Source: Candidatus Atribacteria bacterium 1244-E10-H5-B2 (GTDB lineage Bacteria; Atribacterota; JS1; SB-45; 34-128). From it: DNA of 5,878 nucleotides. The notes under the pieces are model-generated. The model saw nothing but the letters and a program-made list of their open reading frames with translations. It was not told the DNA's origin and did not search any database. This document shows, one piece after another, positions 1 to 4,433 of this stretch; position 1 is the stretch's first letter; every line of letters begins with the position of its first letter. The position numbers and the translations under genes are program-made. The DNA is taken from NCBI GenBank assembly GCA_003575245.1, contig NMQN01000566.1:1-5878 (forward strand), given 5' to 3'.

Positions 1-1
1 G

Positions 2-175
2 GTTTGCCTTATAGTTATACCGAGATTATATTACCATGCGAACAATCCTGCAGATACAACCGATATAATCACTGCCATTTATGCTACATCAGCAACAGAG
101 GTAAATGCTATTTATTCTACATCAGTAGTACAGATAGGATTATTAGCAGGATTGATAATAGCCTTTCGAAAATAA
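2..175 (+). CDS. 3' end of a small membrane protein, paralogue of the gene at 1732-1998
   Basis: Frame 2 is open from the left edge to a TAA at 173-175 and gives the last 57 residues of a protein whose start lies outside the window. It opens with the end of a hydrophobic stretch and the motif IVIPRL, then a polar linker containing an 11-residue repeat (AIYATSATEVN, then AIYSTSVVQIG), and ends in a second hydrophobic helix (VVQIGLLAGLIIAF) plus RK. The complete protein at 1732-1998 has the same order: FIIIPRLIF, a Thr-rich linker with DVVNAIYS, and a second helix. The nucleotide match around IPRL is also visible, so the two genes are paralogues. The second helix is much shorter here. Function is unknown; two helices and small size would also fit a holin-like protein, but nothing proves it. 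It lies 50 bp before HU and could be co-transcribed with it. A longer ORF in frame 1 over the same bases is a shadow upstream of the real HU start. Confidence 0.6.
   Translation, partial: VCLIVIPRLYYHANNPADTTDIITAIYATSATEVNAIYSTSVVQIGLLAGLIIAFRK
77..142 (+). repeat. two-copy 33-nt in-frame direct repeat
   Basis: ATTTATGCTACATCAG at 77-92 recurs as ATTTATTCTACATCAG at 110-125, exactly 33 nt (11 codons) later, with weaker similarity after that. It encodes the repeated AIYATS / AIYSTS in the linker of the truncated membrane protein. The paralogue at 1732-1998 has a comparable pair (AIYS, then IYAT) with 8-codon spacing, so the linker seems to vary by short internal duplications. Confidence 0.5.
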
Positions 176-225
176 ATCATTCCAACAACAATTTTGTTAA
201 AAAAAATAAAAGGAGGTCTTCTAAA

Positions 226-498
226 GTGAACAAAGGCGAATTAATTGATAAGGTGGCCAAGGAAACAGGCCGCACCAAAGTGGAAGCTAAGGGAATTGTA
301 GAATGTGTATTGAAAAATATTACTGATTGTTTAGCTCAGGGTAATGCCGTTAGATTAATAGGTTTCGGTACTTTCGAGGTTAGAAAAAGAGCTGCTCGAG
401 AGGGCAGAAATCCCCAAACCGGTGAAAGAGTAGCGATACCGGCTAAGAGTGTCCCGGTCTTCAAAGCGGGCAAAGAATTAAAAGAGAAAGTAAAGTAA
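226..498 (+). CDS. HU-family histone-like DNA-binding protein
   Basis: A 90-residue protein with the full length and features of bacterial HU: start MNKGELIDKVAKETG, the core GFGTFEVR at residues 46-53, and the arm with GRNPQTGE at 60-67. The C-terminus is VPVFKAGKELKEKVK. HU dimers bend and compact DNA and act as accessory factors in replication, recombination and site-specific integration. The GTG start is chosen because an excellent SD (AAAGGAGGT, 209-217) lies 8 nt before it; an upstream extension in the same frame overlaps the membrane-protein gene and is not HU-like. Two cysteines (C27, C35) are unusual for HU. No clear terminator follows. HU and IHF share the fold; the arm and length favour HU, and a mobile-element copy rather than the chromosomal housekeeping copy is possible. 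Confidence 0.95.
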   Translation: MNKGELIDKVAKETGRTKVEAKGIVECVLKNITDCLAQGNAVRLIGFGTFEVRKRAAREGRNPQTGERVAIPAKSVPVFKAGKELKEKVK

Positions 499-547
499 TG
501 CATTGCTGGTTATCCCAGGCTGATTGAAAATTAAAGAATAGGAATAC

Positions 548-576
548 TTACCAAACCCTTTTGATTTAAATATAAT
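548..576 (+). promoter_or_regulatory. candidate sigma70 promoter of the hic operon
   Basis: A perfect -10 TATAAT (571-576) lies 17 nt after TTACCA (548-553), a 4/6 match to the -35 consensus. Predicted transcription start is near 583, about 60 nt before the first HicB start codon. The AT richness of this gap makes chance -10 matches likely, so the call is tentative. Confidence 0.4.
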
Positions 577-641
577 TTATTAAAGTGATATATCTCCTTT
601 AAATATTTGGTATTATTTTATTAGGAGGTGGCGTTTTTATA

Positions 642-965
642 ATGAAGAAGGAAGTAATGTATATTGTTTTAACTCGTATGATTTCCAAAGAAGAAAAGGT
701 GTTTTTTGCTCATTGCCCGGAATTGGATGTCGGCAGCCAAGGAGAGACAGTTGAAGAAGCTGATAATAATTTGAAAGAGGCAGTTGTCTTATATTTAAAT
801 ACTATTGAAGAACTAGGCACCAGAAACCATATTTTTAAAGGGAGAAATATAAAAATATATTCTTACAAACCCAGACCTGCTTTGAGAAAAATCAGTATGC
901 CCAAGAGTTACAATAATTTCCCCTTTATTACTCAGGAAGCTATGTCTCTAACTGGGAGTAATTAA
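642..965 (+). CDS. HicB-like antitoxin (first of two)
   Basis: A 107-residue protein with the HicB partial RNase-H-like fold in its first 60 residues: FFAHCPELDVGSQGETVEEADNN (split as FFAHCPELDV and GSQGETVEEADNN, residues 21-43), followed by the helix LKEAVVLYLNTIEEL. This is the standard HicB pattern of a beta strand, CPELDV, SQG-T-EEA and an amphipathic helix. HicB proteins neutralise HicA mRNA interferases by masking the active site. No helix-turn-helix or ribbon-helix-helix is evident in the C-terminal 45 residues, so self-repression through this protein is doubtful. The ATG is preceded by AGGAGGTG (623-630) at 11 nt. It ends 20 bp before a second HicB-like gene, so the operon carries two antitoxin-like genes for one toxin-like gene. 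It may be the antitoxin of a lost toxin or an accessory subunit. Confidence 0.8.
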   Translation: MKKEVMYIVLTRMISKEEKVFFAHCPELDVGSQGETVEEADNNLKEAVVLYLNTIEELGTRNHIFKGRNIKIYSYKPRPALRKISMPKSYNNFPFITQEAMSLTGSN

Positions 966-985
966 CTAAAAAAGGAGGAGAAATT

Positions 986-1303
986 GTGCAAGGAAGAATT
1001 CCTAAAAAAACTATAATTAACATAAAGATTCCTGCTATTATAGAACATGATGAGTTTGGCTTTTTTGCCTATTCCGATTGTCCCGGACTTAAAGGACTCA
1101 TTGCAGATGGCAAAACAGAAGAAGAAGTTTTAGATAATTTTAAAGACGCCTCAATTTGTTATATAAAATCCTTATTAAAACACGAAGATCCACTTCCCCT
1201 TGGTTCAACTGTTTACGTTAAGAAAACTACCACTACTAAACCCCGGACAAAGGATATAGAAATTCCTTTAAATTTAAGTGATGAACGTTTTGTAGCAGTA
1301 TGA
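986..1303 (+). CDS. HicB-like antitoxin (second, overlapping HicA)
   Basis: A 105-residue protein starting at GTG, with SD AAAGGAGGAG (971-980) 5 nt upstream. HicB signature: FGFFAYSDCPGLKGLIADGK (residues 24-43) followed by TEEEVLDNFKDASICYIKSLL (44-64). These correspond to the strand, Cys-Pro-Gly-Leu and helix of the HicB core. The C-terminal part (about 72-105) contains a basic Thr-rich linker and a final strand, without a recognisable DNA-binding domain. Its last codons overlap the HicA-like start by 4 bp (ATGA, 1300-1303), the translational coupling typical of an antitoxin and its cognate toxin, so this is the more likely partner of the HicA-like gene. Order is antitoxin first, the reverse of the E. 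coli hicAB order but seen in other HicBA loci. Confidence 0.77.
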   Translation: MQGRIPKKTIINIKIPAIIEHDEFGFFAYSDCPGLKGLIADGKTEEEVLDNFKDASICYIKSLLKHEDPLPLGSTVYVKKTTTTKPRTKDIEIPLNLSDERFVAV

Positions 1304-1566
1304 AATATTCTAAAAATGTATGGGAGCAACTTAAGGGGATAGAAGCTAAAAAACTGATCGAAGCCTTAAAAAAAGATAGTTGGATTTTAGATGAAACACG
1401 TAAGAGTACCTATGCATATATGAAAGATACCCTTAAGGGCAATAGAAGAGTTGTGATACATTATCATCCTGGTAAAACTTACCGTAGTCCAAAACTTTTA
1501 AAAATTATCTTTGATGCAATAGGCTGGAACGAGAAAGAACTAAAGAAACTAAAATTAATAAAATAA
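1300..1566 (+). CDS. HicA-like toxin lacking the usual Gly-Ser-His
   Basis: An 88-residue protein resembling HicA mRNA interferases (dsRBD-like fold): a helix AKKLIEALKKDSWIL (residues 16-30), a central strand RRVVIHYHPGKTY (49-61), and a last helix KLLKIIFDAIGWNEKELKKL. Most HicA proteins carry Gly-Ser-His after the second strand, with that His being catalytic. Here the aligned place reads RKSTYAY (34-40), so Thr37 sits where His is expected. His54 and His56 in IHYHP remain. Either this is a divergent subfamily with different active-site residues or a non-cleaving protein. From memory, other HicA-like proteins end in a similar GW..EL..LKLIK tail, favouring a real subfamily over decay. It overlaps the upstream HicB by ATGA. 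Confidence 0.75.
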   Translation: MKYSKNVWEQLKGIEAKKLIEALKKDSWILDETRKSTYAYMKDTLKGNRRVVIHYHPGKTYRSPKLLKIIFDAIGWNEKELKKLKLIK

Positions 1567-1649
1567 ATTAAAACTTAATAGATTATATGAAATTAGACTA
1601 AAAGATCCTTTAAATAAAAAATGTCTTGTATTAATTAAAAATACTCATC

Positions 1650-1685
1650 AAAACCCCTGCCCTAAAAGAGCAGGGGTTTTTGTTT
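1650..1685 (+). terminator. strong intrinsic terminator after the hic operon
   Basis: Perfect 11-bp stem AAAACCCCTGC (1650-1660) with GCAGGGGTTTT (1670-1680), a 9-nt loop, and the U-rich tail TTTTTGTTT. The A-tract before and T-tract after make it potentially bidirectional. It lies 84 nt beyond the HicA-like stop codon. Confidence 0.9.
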
Positions 1686-1731
1686 AAAAGAGCAAGATCC
1701 CTATTAATTTCAGGAAAGGAGGGTCAAAAAA

Positions 1732-1998
1732 ATGTCAATGGAACCAAAATATATTCTAGTGGTAACAGTTGTCTGGTTGGTAGTTGCCTGGTTGATAGCA
1801 GGTGGTTTTATAATTATACCTAGACTTATATTTACACAACCTATCACCACTAATACCACACTTACTGATGTAGTCAACGCTATTTATAGTCTCAAAGATA
1901 CTATTTATGCAACTATGGGGGTGGGAGTAGGAATACTAATCACAGTAATAGGGATAGGGGTAGGCGTAATAGTCGCAGTGATGTTAGCATTGAAGTGA
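1732..1998 (+). CDS. small two-helix membrane protein of unknown function
   Basis: An 88-residue hydrophobic protein with two predicted transmembrane helices (about 7-29, YILVVTVVWLVVAWLIAGG onward; and 63-87, glycine and valine rich). They are joined by a 33-residue linker with IPRLIF, a Thr/Asn-rich stretch and DVVNAIYS. SD AAGGAGGG (1716-1723) lies 8 nt before the chosen ATG; a second ATG at 1738 is possible. The second helix has many Gly spaced three to four apart, a pattern favouring tight helix packing. It is a paralogue of the truncated gene at 2-175. Its own transcription unit follows the terminator at 1650-1685, though no convincing promoter is seen. Size and topology resemble class II holins or small TA or bacteriocin-like membrane proteins, but no specific family is recognised. 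Confidence 0.72.
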   Translation: MSMEPKYILVVTVVWLVVAWLIAGGFIIIPRLIFTQPITTNTTLTDVVNAIYSLKDTIYATMGVGVGILITVIGIGVGVIVAVMLALK

Positions 1999-2010
1999 AA
2001 ATCTATAAAG

Positions 2011-2019
2011 AAAGGGGGT
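2011..2019 (+). promoter_or_regulatory. orphan Shine-Dalgarno with no gene behind it
   Basis: AAAGGGGGT lies 12 nt after the membrane-protein stop codon. Nothing translatable follows: the downstream sequence is the direct repeat and promoter of the NYN module, with stops in every frame. It looks like the RBS of a gene that was replaced when the NYN cassette arrived. Confidence 0.35.
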
Positions 2020-2059
2020 AATTAAAATAAACTTGACATAAATTAAAATAAACTTGACA
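2020..2059 (+). repeat. 19-bp perfect tandem direct repeat containing TTGACA
   Basis: AATTAAAATAAACTTGACA occurs at 2020-2038 and identically at 2041-2059, a 21-bp period. Each copy ends in a consensus -35 hexamer, but only the second copy has a usable -10 at the right distance. A period of two helical turns would place both copies on the same face of the DNA, which suits a regulator, although slippage duplication explains it equally well. Confidence 0.88.
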
Positions 2060-2083
2060 AATTGTGCCGGTATGTATTATAGT
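2054..2083 (+). promoter_or_regulatory. sigma70 promoter of the NYN leader/RNase unit
   Basis: TTGACA (2054-2059, perfect -35) and TATAGT (2078-2083, 5/6 match to the -10) are separated by 18 nt. Predicted transcription start is near 2090, about 80 nt before the NYN start codon. The -35 belongs to the second copy of the direct repeat. Confidence 0.72.
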
Positions 2084-2089
2084 GATTAT

Positions 2090-2155
2090 AGATTTTAATA
2101 GACGACTCCCCGGCTATATGCCGGTTAGGCAGCTTATATGGCTGCCTTTTTTTTT
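2090..2155 (+). ncRNA. short two-hairpin leader RNA ahead of the NYN RNase gene
   Basis: From the predicted start (about 2090) to the T-tract the transcript would be about 60 nt. It begins AT-rich, then GACGACTC, hairpin 1 (CCGGC 2110-2114, loop TATAT, GCCGG 2120-2124), the short link TTA, and hairpin 2 (GGCAGC 2128-2133 with GCTGCC 2141-2146), followed by nine T. Both loops contain TATAT. Either this is an attenuator leader for the RNase gene or a discrete small RNA that also limits read-through. Coding potential is absent. The 5' end is a prediction from promoter spacing, and I cannot tell from one sequence whether it matches a published RNA motif. Confidence 0.5.
2128..2155 (+). terminator. 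intrinsic terminator between promoter and NYN start
   Basis: A 6-bp GC-rich stem (GGCAGC / GCTGCC), a 7-nt loop and nine consecutive T (2147-2155). The T-tract abuts the SD (GAAGGG, 2156-2161) of the NYN gene, so the gene is expressed only by read-through or by transcripts in which hairpin 2 is prevented from forming. Confidence 0.85.
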
Positions 2156-2169
2156 GAAGGGATAATGCC

Positions 2170-2805
2170 ATGAAAAACAGAAGCATAATATATATTGATG
2201 GATTCAACCTATATTATGGTGCAGTCAAAAACACGCCCTGGAAATGGCTAGATATGGAGAGATATTTTTCACTCCTTCTCCCATGTGATGATATACAAGC
2301 AATAAAATATTTTACTGCAAAAATTCTTGGTTCACATAAAGCAAATCAAGAAGCATATATAAAAGCATTATCAACACTTAATAAAGTTCAAATCATATAT
2401 GGCTTGTTTAAATATAAAAAAATAAAATGCTTAGTGAAGAATTGTACCTATCGAGGTTCAAGAGTATTTGATGTTCCGGAGGAGAAAAGAACCGATGTGA
2501 ATATTGCAGTTAATATGATTAAAGATGCTATTAATGATAAATGTGATAGATTTATTGTTGTTAGCGGCGATTCTGATTTAGTACCAGCGGTGAAAGCTGT
2601 AAAATTGATTGACCCAAATAAAAAAGTGATTGTTTATGTTCCCGCAAGCAATAGAGTTCGCGGTGCGGCTAATGAATTAAGGAATTCTTCTGATAGACAT
2701 AAAACATTACCAAACAATTTATTGTCAAAAGCTCAATTTCCAGCTCAATTAACTGATTCAGAGGGCGGAATTATTCAAAAACCAGAGGCATGGTCAATAG
2801 AATGA
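2170..2805 (+). CDS. NYN-domain (LabA/DUF88, PIN-like) ribonuclease
   Basis: A 211-residue NYN-domain protein. Conserved acidic residues are visible in order: IDGFNLYYG (D10, N13) at the N-terminus, EEKRTDVNIAV (D109), and VVSGDSDLVPAV (D134 and D136). These form the metal-binding site of the PIN-like fold, so a metal-dependent RNase activity is expected in the cytoplasm. The segment 84-94 (KIKCLVKNCTYRG) carries two cysteines, as in many NYN relatives. The C-terminus (LPNNLLSKAQFPAQL...IIQKPEAW) matches the usual tail of the subfamily. Start ATG 2170 has SD GAAGGG about 8 nt upstream. The gene is preceded by its own promoter and a terminator-bearing leader, and no partner protein gene lies next to it. 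Substrate is unknown; family members act in RNA turnover, and some are encoded in defence-like contexts. Confidence 0.9.
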   Translation: MKNRSIIYIDGFNLYYGAVKNTPWKWLDMERYFSLLLPCDDIQAIKYFTAKILGSHKANQEAYIKALSTLNKVQIIYGLFKYKKIKCLVKNCTYRGSRVFDVPEEKRTDVNIAVNMIKDAINDKCDRFIVVSGDSDLVPAVKAVKLIDPNKKVIVYVPASNRVRGAANELRNSSDRHKTLPNNLLSKAQFPAQLTDSEGGIIQKPEAWSIE

Positions 2806-2866
2806 TAATAACGAAGGAGTTAAGCTTGAAATTTATTTAAATTTTTATCCTGTTTTTCTTTTTTAG

Positions 2867-2875
2867 TGTTATAAT
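2867..2875 (+). promoter_or_regulatory. perfect extended -10 element in gene-free DNA
   Basis: TGTTATAAT is a full extended -10 (TGnTATAAT). No good -35 lies 16-18 nt upstream (ATCCTG), which extended -10 promoters tolerate. Transcription would begin near 2882, immediately before a hairpin and a run of further inverted repeats, with no ORF on this strand. Confidence 0.45.
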
Positions 2876-2884
2876 GATAAATAC

Positions 2885-2922
2885 AAAAGGGAGTGTGATT
2901 CGCTAAAATTACAATCCCTTTT
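2885..2922. terminator. long hairpin with A- and T-tracts, probably a bidirectional terminator
   Basis: Left arm 2885-2900 (AAAAGGGAGTGTGATT) pairs with right arm 2907-2922 (AATTACAATCCCTTTT), leaving a 6-nt loop; only one mismatch and one G-U pair break the 16-bp stem. The symmetrical A and T tracts fit a shared terminator between the NYN gene (plus) and the decayed gene on the minus strand. Its position right after a perfect extended -10 also allows it to be the 5' hairpin of a small RNA. Confidence 0.55.
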
Positions 2923-2941
2923 AATATGACTATACCGATAT

Positions 2942-2975
2942 ATGGCAACATTGCAAATATTTGCAATACTGCCAT
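2942..2975. repeat. 34-bp near-perfect palindrome
   Basis: Two 17-nt arms meet without a loop (ATGGCAACATTGCAAAT and ATTTGCAATACTGCCAT), 15 of 17 positions paired. The central 18 bp (ATTGCAAATATTTGCAAT, 2950-2967) is perfectly symmetrical. No T-tract follows, so it is not a terminator; an operator or recombinase/ParB-type binding site is more likely. Half-site TGCAAA recurs in the palindrome at 3697-3714. Confidence 0.8.
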
Positions 2976-2987
2976 CTTCTATTTAGT

Positions 2988-3014
2988 TTTGTTATCGAAG
3001 GCTATGATAACAAA
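2988..3014. repeat. inverted repeat TTTGTTATC / GATAACAAA
   Basis: Perfect 9-bp arms (2988-2996 and 3006-3014) around the 9-nt spacer GAAGGCTAT. It is the third of four inverted repeats in 170 bp with no coding sequence. Confidence 0.7.
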
Positions 3015-3032
3015 CGGATGAGACCAGGATAG

Positions 3033-3054
3033 ATTGTGTTTACATAAACACAAT
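3033..3054. repeat. inverted repeat ATTGTGTTTA / TAAACACAAT
   Basis: Perfect 10-bp arms with a 2-nt centre (CA). It lies only 9 bp beyond the end of the minus-strand pseudogene. No T-tract follows on either strand, so a protein-binding site or cruciform is more likely than a terminator. Confidence 0.75.
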
Positions 3055-3062
3055 TCAAAACG

Positions 3063-3483
3063 TTATAGAAGTATTGGAAATTTTACTAAGATGACACTTT
3101 TGTCGATTTTTCGCAAATGCGAATTTTCGACAATTTTTCCATCTATGGAGATTTTATAACGTAAATCAGGAATGGCAGTAATATCGATATCGATAATGCT
3201 GCCTTTTTCTATTTCACTCACTCTTGATTGTACTAACCCTATTACCCTTGCTGCTTTCTCCTGCACCCAATCCCTTCTTCTTAACTTTTTAGTTATCTCT
3301 ATTTTTTGCTCGAAGCTTAAGTGCCTTCTAGCCAAATTAAGGCTAATACCTAATTCAAAAGTTTCATCCCCACTTATTTTTTTAACTTCGTAGTATGTCG
3401 AATAAAGTGAATTATAATTTTTAAAAGAGGGACTATTCTAAGACTTCAGGAGATAAAGCGTCAAAACTCAATTTAGCTATTTT
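3063..3483 (-). pseudogene. decayed ParB-like (ParB N-domain plus HTH) gene
   Basis: The minus strand 3335-3063 encodes LARRHLSFEQKIEITKKL, then a helix-turn-helix (WVQEKAARVIGLVQSRVSEIEKG, residues about 23-45). The phrase LN.ARRHL..EQ is the typical end of the ParB nuclease-like domain. The frame stays open upstream past the TTG to a TAG at 3440-3438 (..YYEVKKISGDETFELGISLN), with no ATG/GTG and no SD, so the TTG is not a real start. In another frame, 3483-3433 encodes KIAKLSFDALSPEVLE followed by TAG, which resembles the beginning of ParB-type domains. The expected 40 or so core residues between the pieces (including the IDGHHR-type motif) are missing. I read this as a ParB-like gene broken by a deletion plus frameshift. 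The last 45 residues are unassigned. Such proteins bind palindromic or centromere-like sites, and palindromes flank the remnant on both sides. Confidence 0.65.
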
Positions 3484-3545
3484 TTAAAAGTCCTTTGTTT
3501 ATAAGAGTTTCAAAAATTTAGAATTAAAATATTATAGACTTCTGG

Positions 3546-3567
3546 CGTAGAATGTGTTTATTCTACG
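3546..3567. repeat. inverted repeat CGTAGAAT / ATTCTACG
   Basis: Perfect 8-bp arms with a 6-nt spacer (GTGTTT), 9 bp upstream of the -35 of the recombinase promoter. It is the first of four palindromes in the 260-bp gap before the recombinase gene. Confidence 0.7.
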
Positions 3568-3576
3568 TCAAAATAC

Positions 3577-3605
3577 TTGACAAGATATATTCTATCCTTT
3601 ATGAT
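3577..3605 (+). promoter_or_regulatory. strong sigma70 promoter of the recombinase operon
   Basis: TTGACA (3577-3582, perfect) and TATGAT (3600-3605, 5/6) with the ideal 17-nt spacer. Predicted start is about 3612, leaving a leader of about 130 nt before the recombinase gene. The -10 overlaps a 17-bp palindrome, so repression there is likely. Confidence 0.8.
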
Positions 3606-3620
3606 GTTAGCAGCTAACAT
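3604..3620. promoter_or_regulatory. palindromic operator candidate over the -10/start site
   Basis: ATGTTAGC (3604-3611), centre A (3612), GCTAACAT (3613-3620): a perfect 8-bp dyad that overlaps the end of the -10 and is centred on the predicted transcription start. That is the classic position of a repressor operator; no intact repressor gene is seen in the window. Confidence 0.6.
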
Positions 3621-3646
3621 TCTGTAACTAATGATGGTAGAAAAAA

Positions 3647-3666
3647 GATGAGCAGTACTGCCCATC
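3647..3666. repeat. 20-bp palindrome centred on GCAGTACTGC
   Basis: GATG-A-GCAGTACTGC-C-CATC: a perfect 10-bp centre and perfect outer 4-bp arms, with one mismatched pair. It lies in the recombinase leader. Confidence 0.65.
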
Positions 3667-3696
3667 AAAGAACTTTTACCACTTCTAAATGGAAGA

Positions 3697-3714
3697 GTGC
3701 AAACTAGTTTGCAC
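3697..3714. repeat. 18-bp perfect palindrome GTGCAAACTAGTTTGCAC
   Basis: A perfect uninterrupted dyad 32 bp before the recombinase ATG. Its half-site TGCAAA is the same as in the 2942-2975 palindrome, with a 4-nt instead of a 2-nt centre, suggesting one protein binds both. Confidence 0.75.
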
Positions 3715-3745
3715 CAAATTACTGAAATTTTAGGTACTAACAATT

Positions 3746-4417
3746 ATGAAGGAGGATACAGAAATTAAAAGGCAAAAGACCCCAGTGGTTTTAACCAAGG
3801 AAGAGGTAGAAAAGTTAATAGAGGTAGGAGCAGGGCTGGAAGGGCTTTATAAGAAGAAGCTAAAAAAAGAGAAACTAAAAGGCTCCAAGTATTTAAGCTA
3901 TTTAAAGAATAATATCTTTATGGCTATACGAAATCAAGCGATTATTAGGCTTTTATTTAGCACGGGAATCAGGAATATGGAGGCTTGCCATCTGAACGAT
4001 GAGGATATCTACTTTGAAGAGAATAGAATTAAAATCAGGCAGGGGAAGAGAGGGAATGACGAATATCAACCTTTAACTAAAGATGAGACCTGGAGGGGGC
4101 TAACAAGATATTTAATAGCCAGGAAAGCCTTTAAATATAACAAAGGCGATGCTTTCTTTATCGGGAAGAATGGCGAAAGGATCAGGCCTAGGGAGTTGCA
4201 AAGGTTTTTTAAGCAATACGGGGAGGAAGCAGGGATCAAAAAGCAGGTTTATCCTCACATCTTGAGGCACAGCTTTGCCACCGAATATTTAAGAGCTACT
4301 AGGGATTTGAAACTGACCCAGAATGCTATGAGGCATAAAAATTTGATGAGTACCATTATCTACACCTATGTGTCAAAGGATGATATAGCCAATGGGCTGG
4401 AGAAAGCTAATTTATGA
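3746..4417 (+). CDS. tyrosine recombinase, catalytic domain only
   Basis: A 223-residue integrase-family protein with all catalytic residues: R76 (STGIRNMEA), K101 (RQGKRGND), H171 and R174 (HILRHSF), H197 (MRHKN) and nucleophile Y206 (IIYTYVS). It cuts and rejoins DNA through a 3'-phosphotyrosine. The usual N-terminal SAM-like arm-binding domain (about 100 residues in XerC/D) is absent; the protein starts almost at the PVVLTKEEVEKLIE that opens the catalytic domain, and an in-frame TAG lies 15 bp upstream. A basic insert (KKKLKKEKLKGSK, 36-48) lies in the first part of the domain. The ATG has no SD before it, whereas AAGGAGG (3749-3755) lies just inside the ORF, 8 nt before an ATT (3764); translation may start there instead. 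It ends 16 bp before the Mini-A-like start, whose SD begins at the stop codon. Confidence 0.87.
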   Translation: MKEDTEIKRQKTPVVLTKEEVEKLIEVGAGLEGLYKKKLKKEKLKGSKYLSYLKNNIFMAIRNQAIIRLLFSTGIRNMEACHLNDEDIYFEENRIKIRQGKRGNDEYQPLTKDETWRGLTRYLIARKAFKYNKGDAFFIGKNGERIRPRELQRFFKQYGEEAGIKKQVYPHILRHSFATEYLRATRDLKLTQNAMRHKNLMSTIIYTYVSKDDIANGLEKANL

Positions 4418-4433
4418 AGGGAGGCAAAGACAA

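Noticed and set aside
4..225. N-terminal extension of HU in the same frame
   Set aside because: The SD-GTG pair at 209-228 gives a full-length HU; the extension is not HU-like and overlaps the membrane-protein frame.
506..520. Small hairpin after HU as a terminator
   Set aside because: Only 4 bp of stem and no T-tract.
2885..3054. CRISPR array or integron attC sites
   Set aside because: The four dyads differ in sequence and are not direct repeats with spacers, and no attC core motif is recognised.
3172..3393. Plus-strand ORF of 73 codons
   Set aside because: It is antisense to the ParB-like remnant, has no SD, and its Leu/Ser-rich product is typical of a reverse-strand shadow.
3558..3743. 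Minus-strand ORF of 61 codons opposite the recombinase promoter
   Set aside because: It covers the promoter and palindromes, has no SD and resembles no family; treated as chance.
3652..3768. Plus-strand frame (..IKELLPLLNGRVQTSLHQITEIL..) ending at the recombinase ATT
   Set aside because: Its stop overlaps ATT 3764, hinting at coupling, but it has no ATG/GTG/TTG at its beginning and no SD, and it spans two palindromes; too weak to call.
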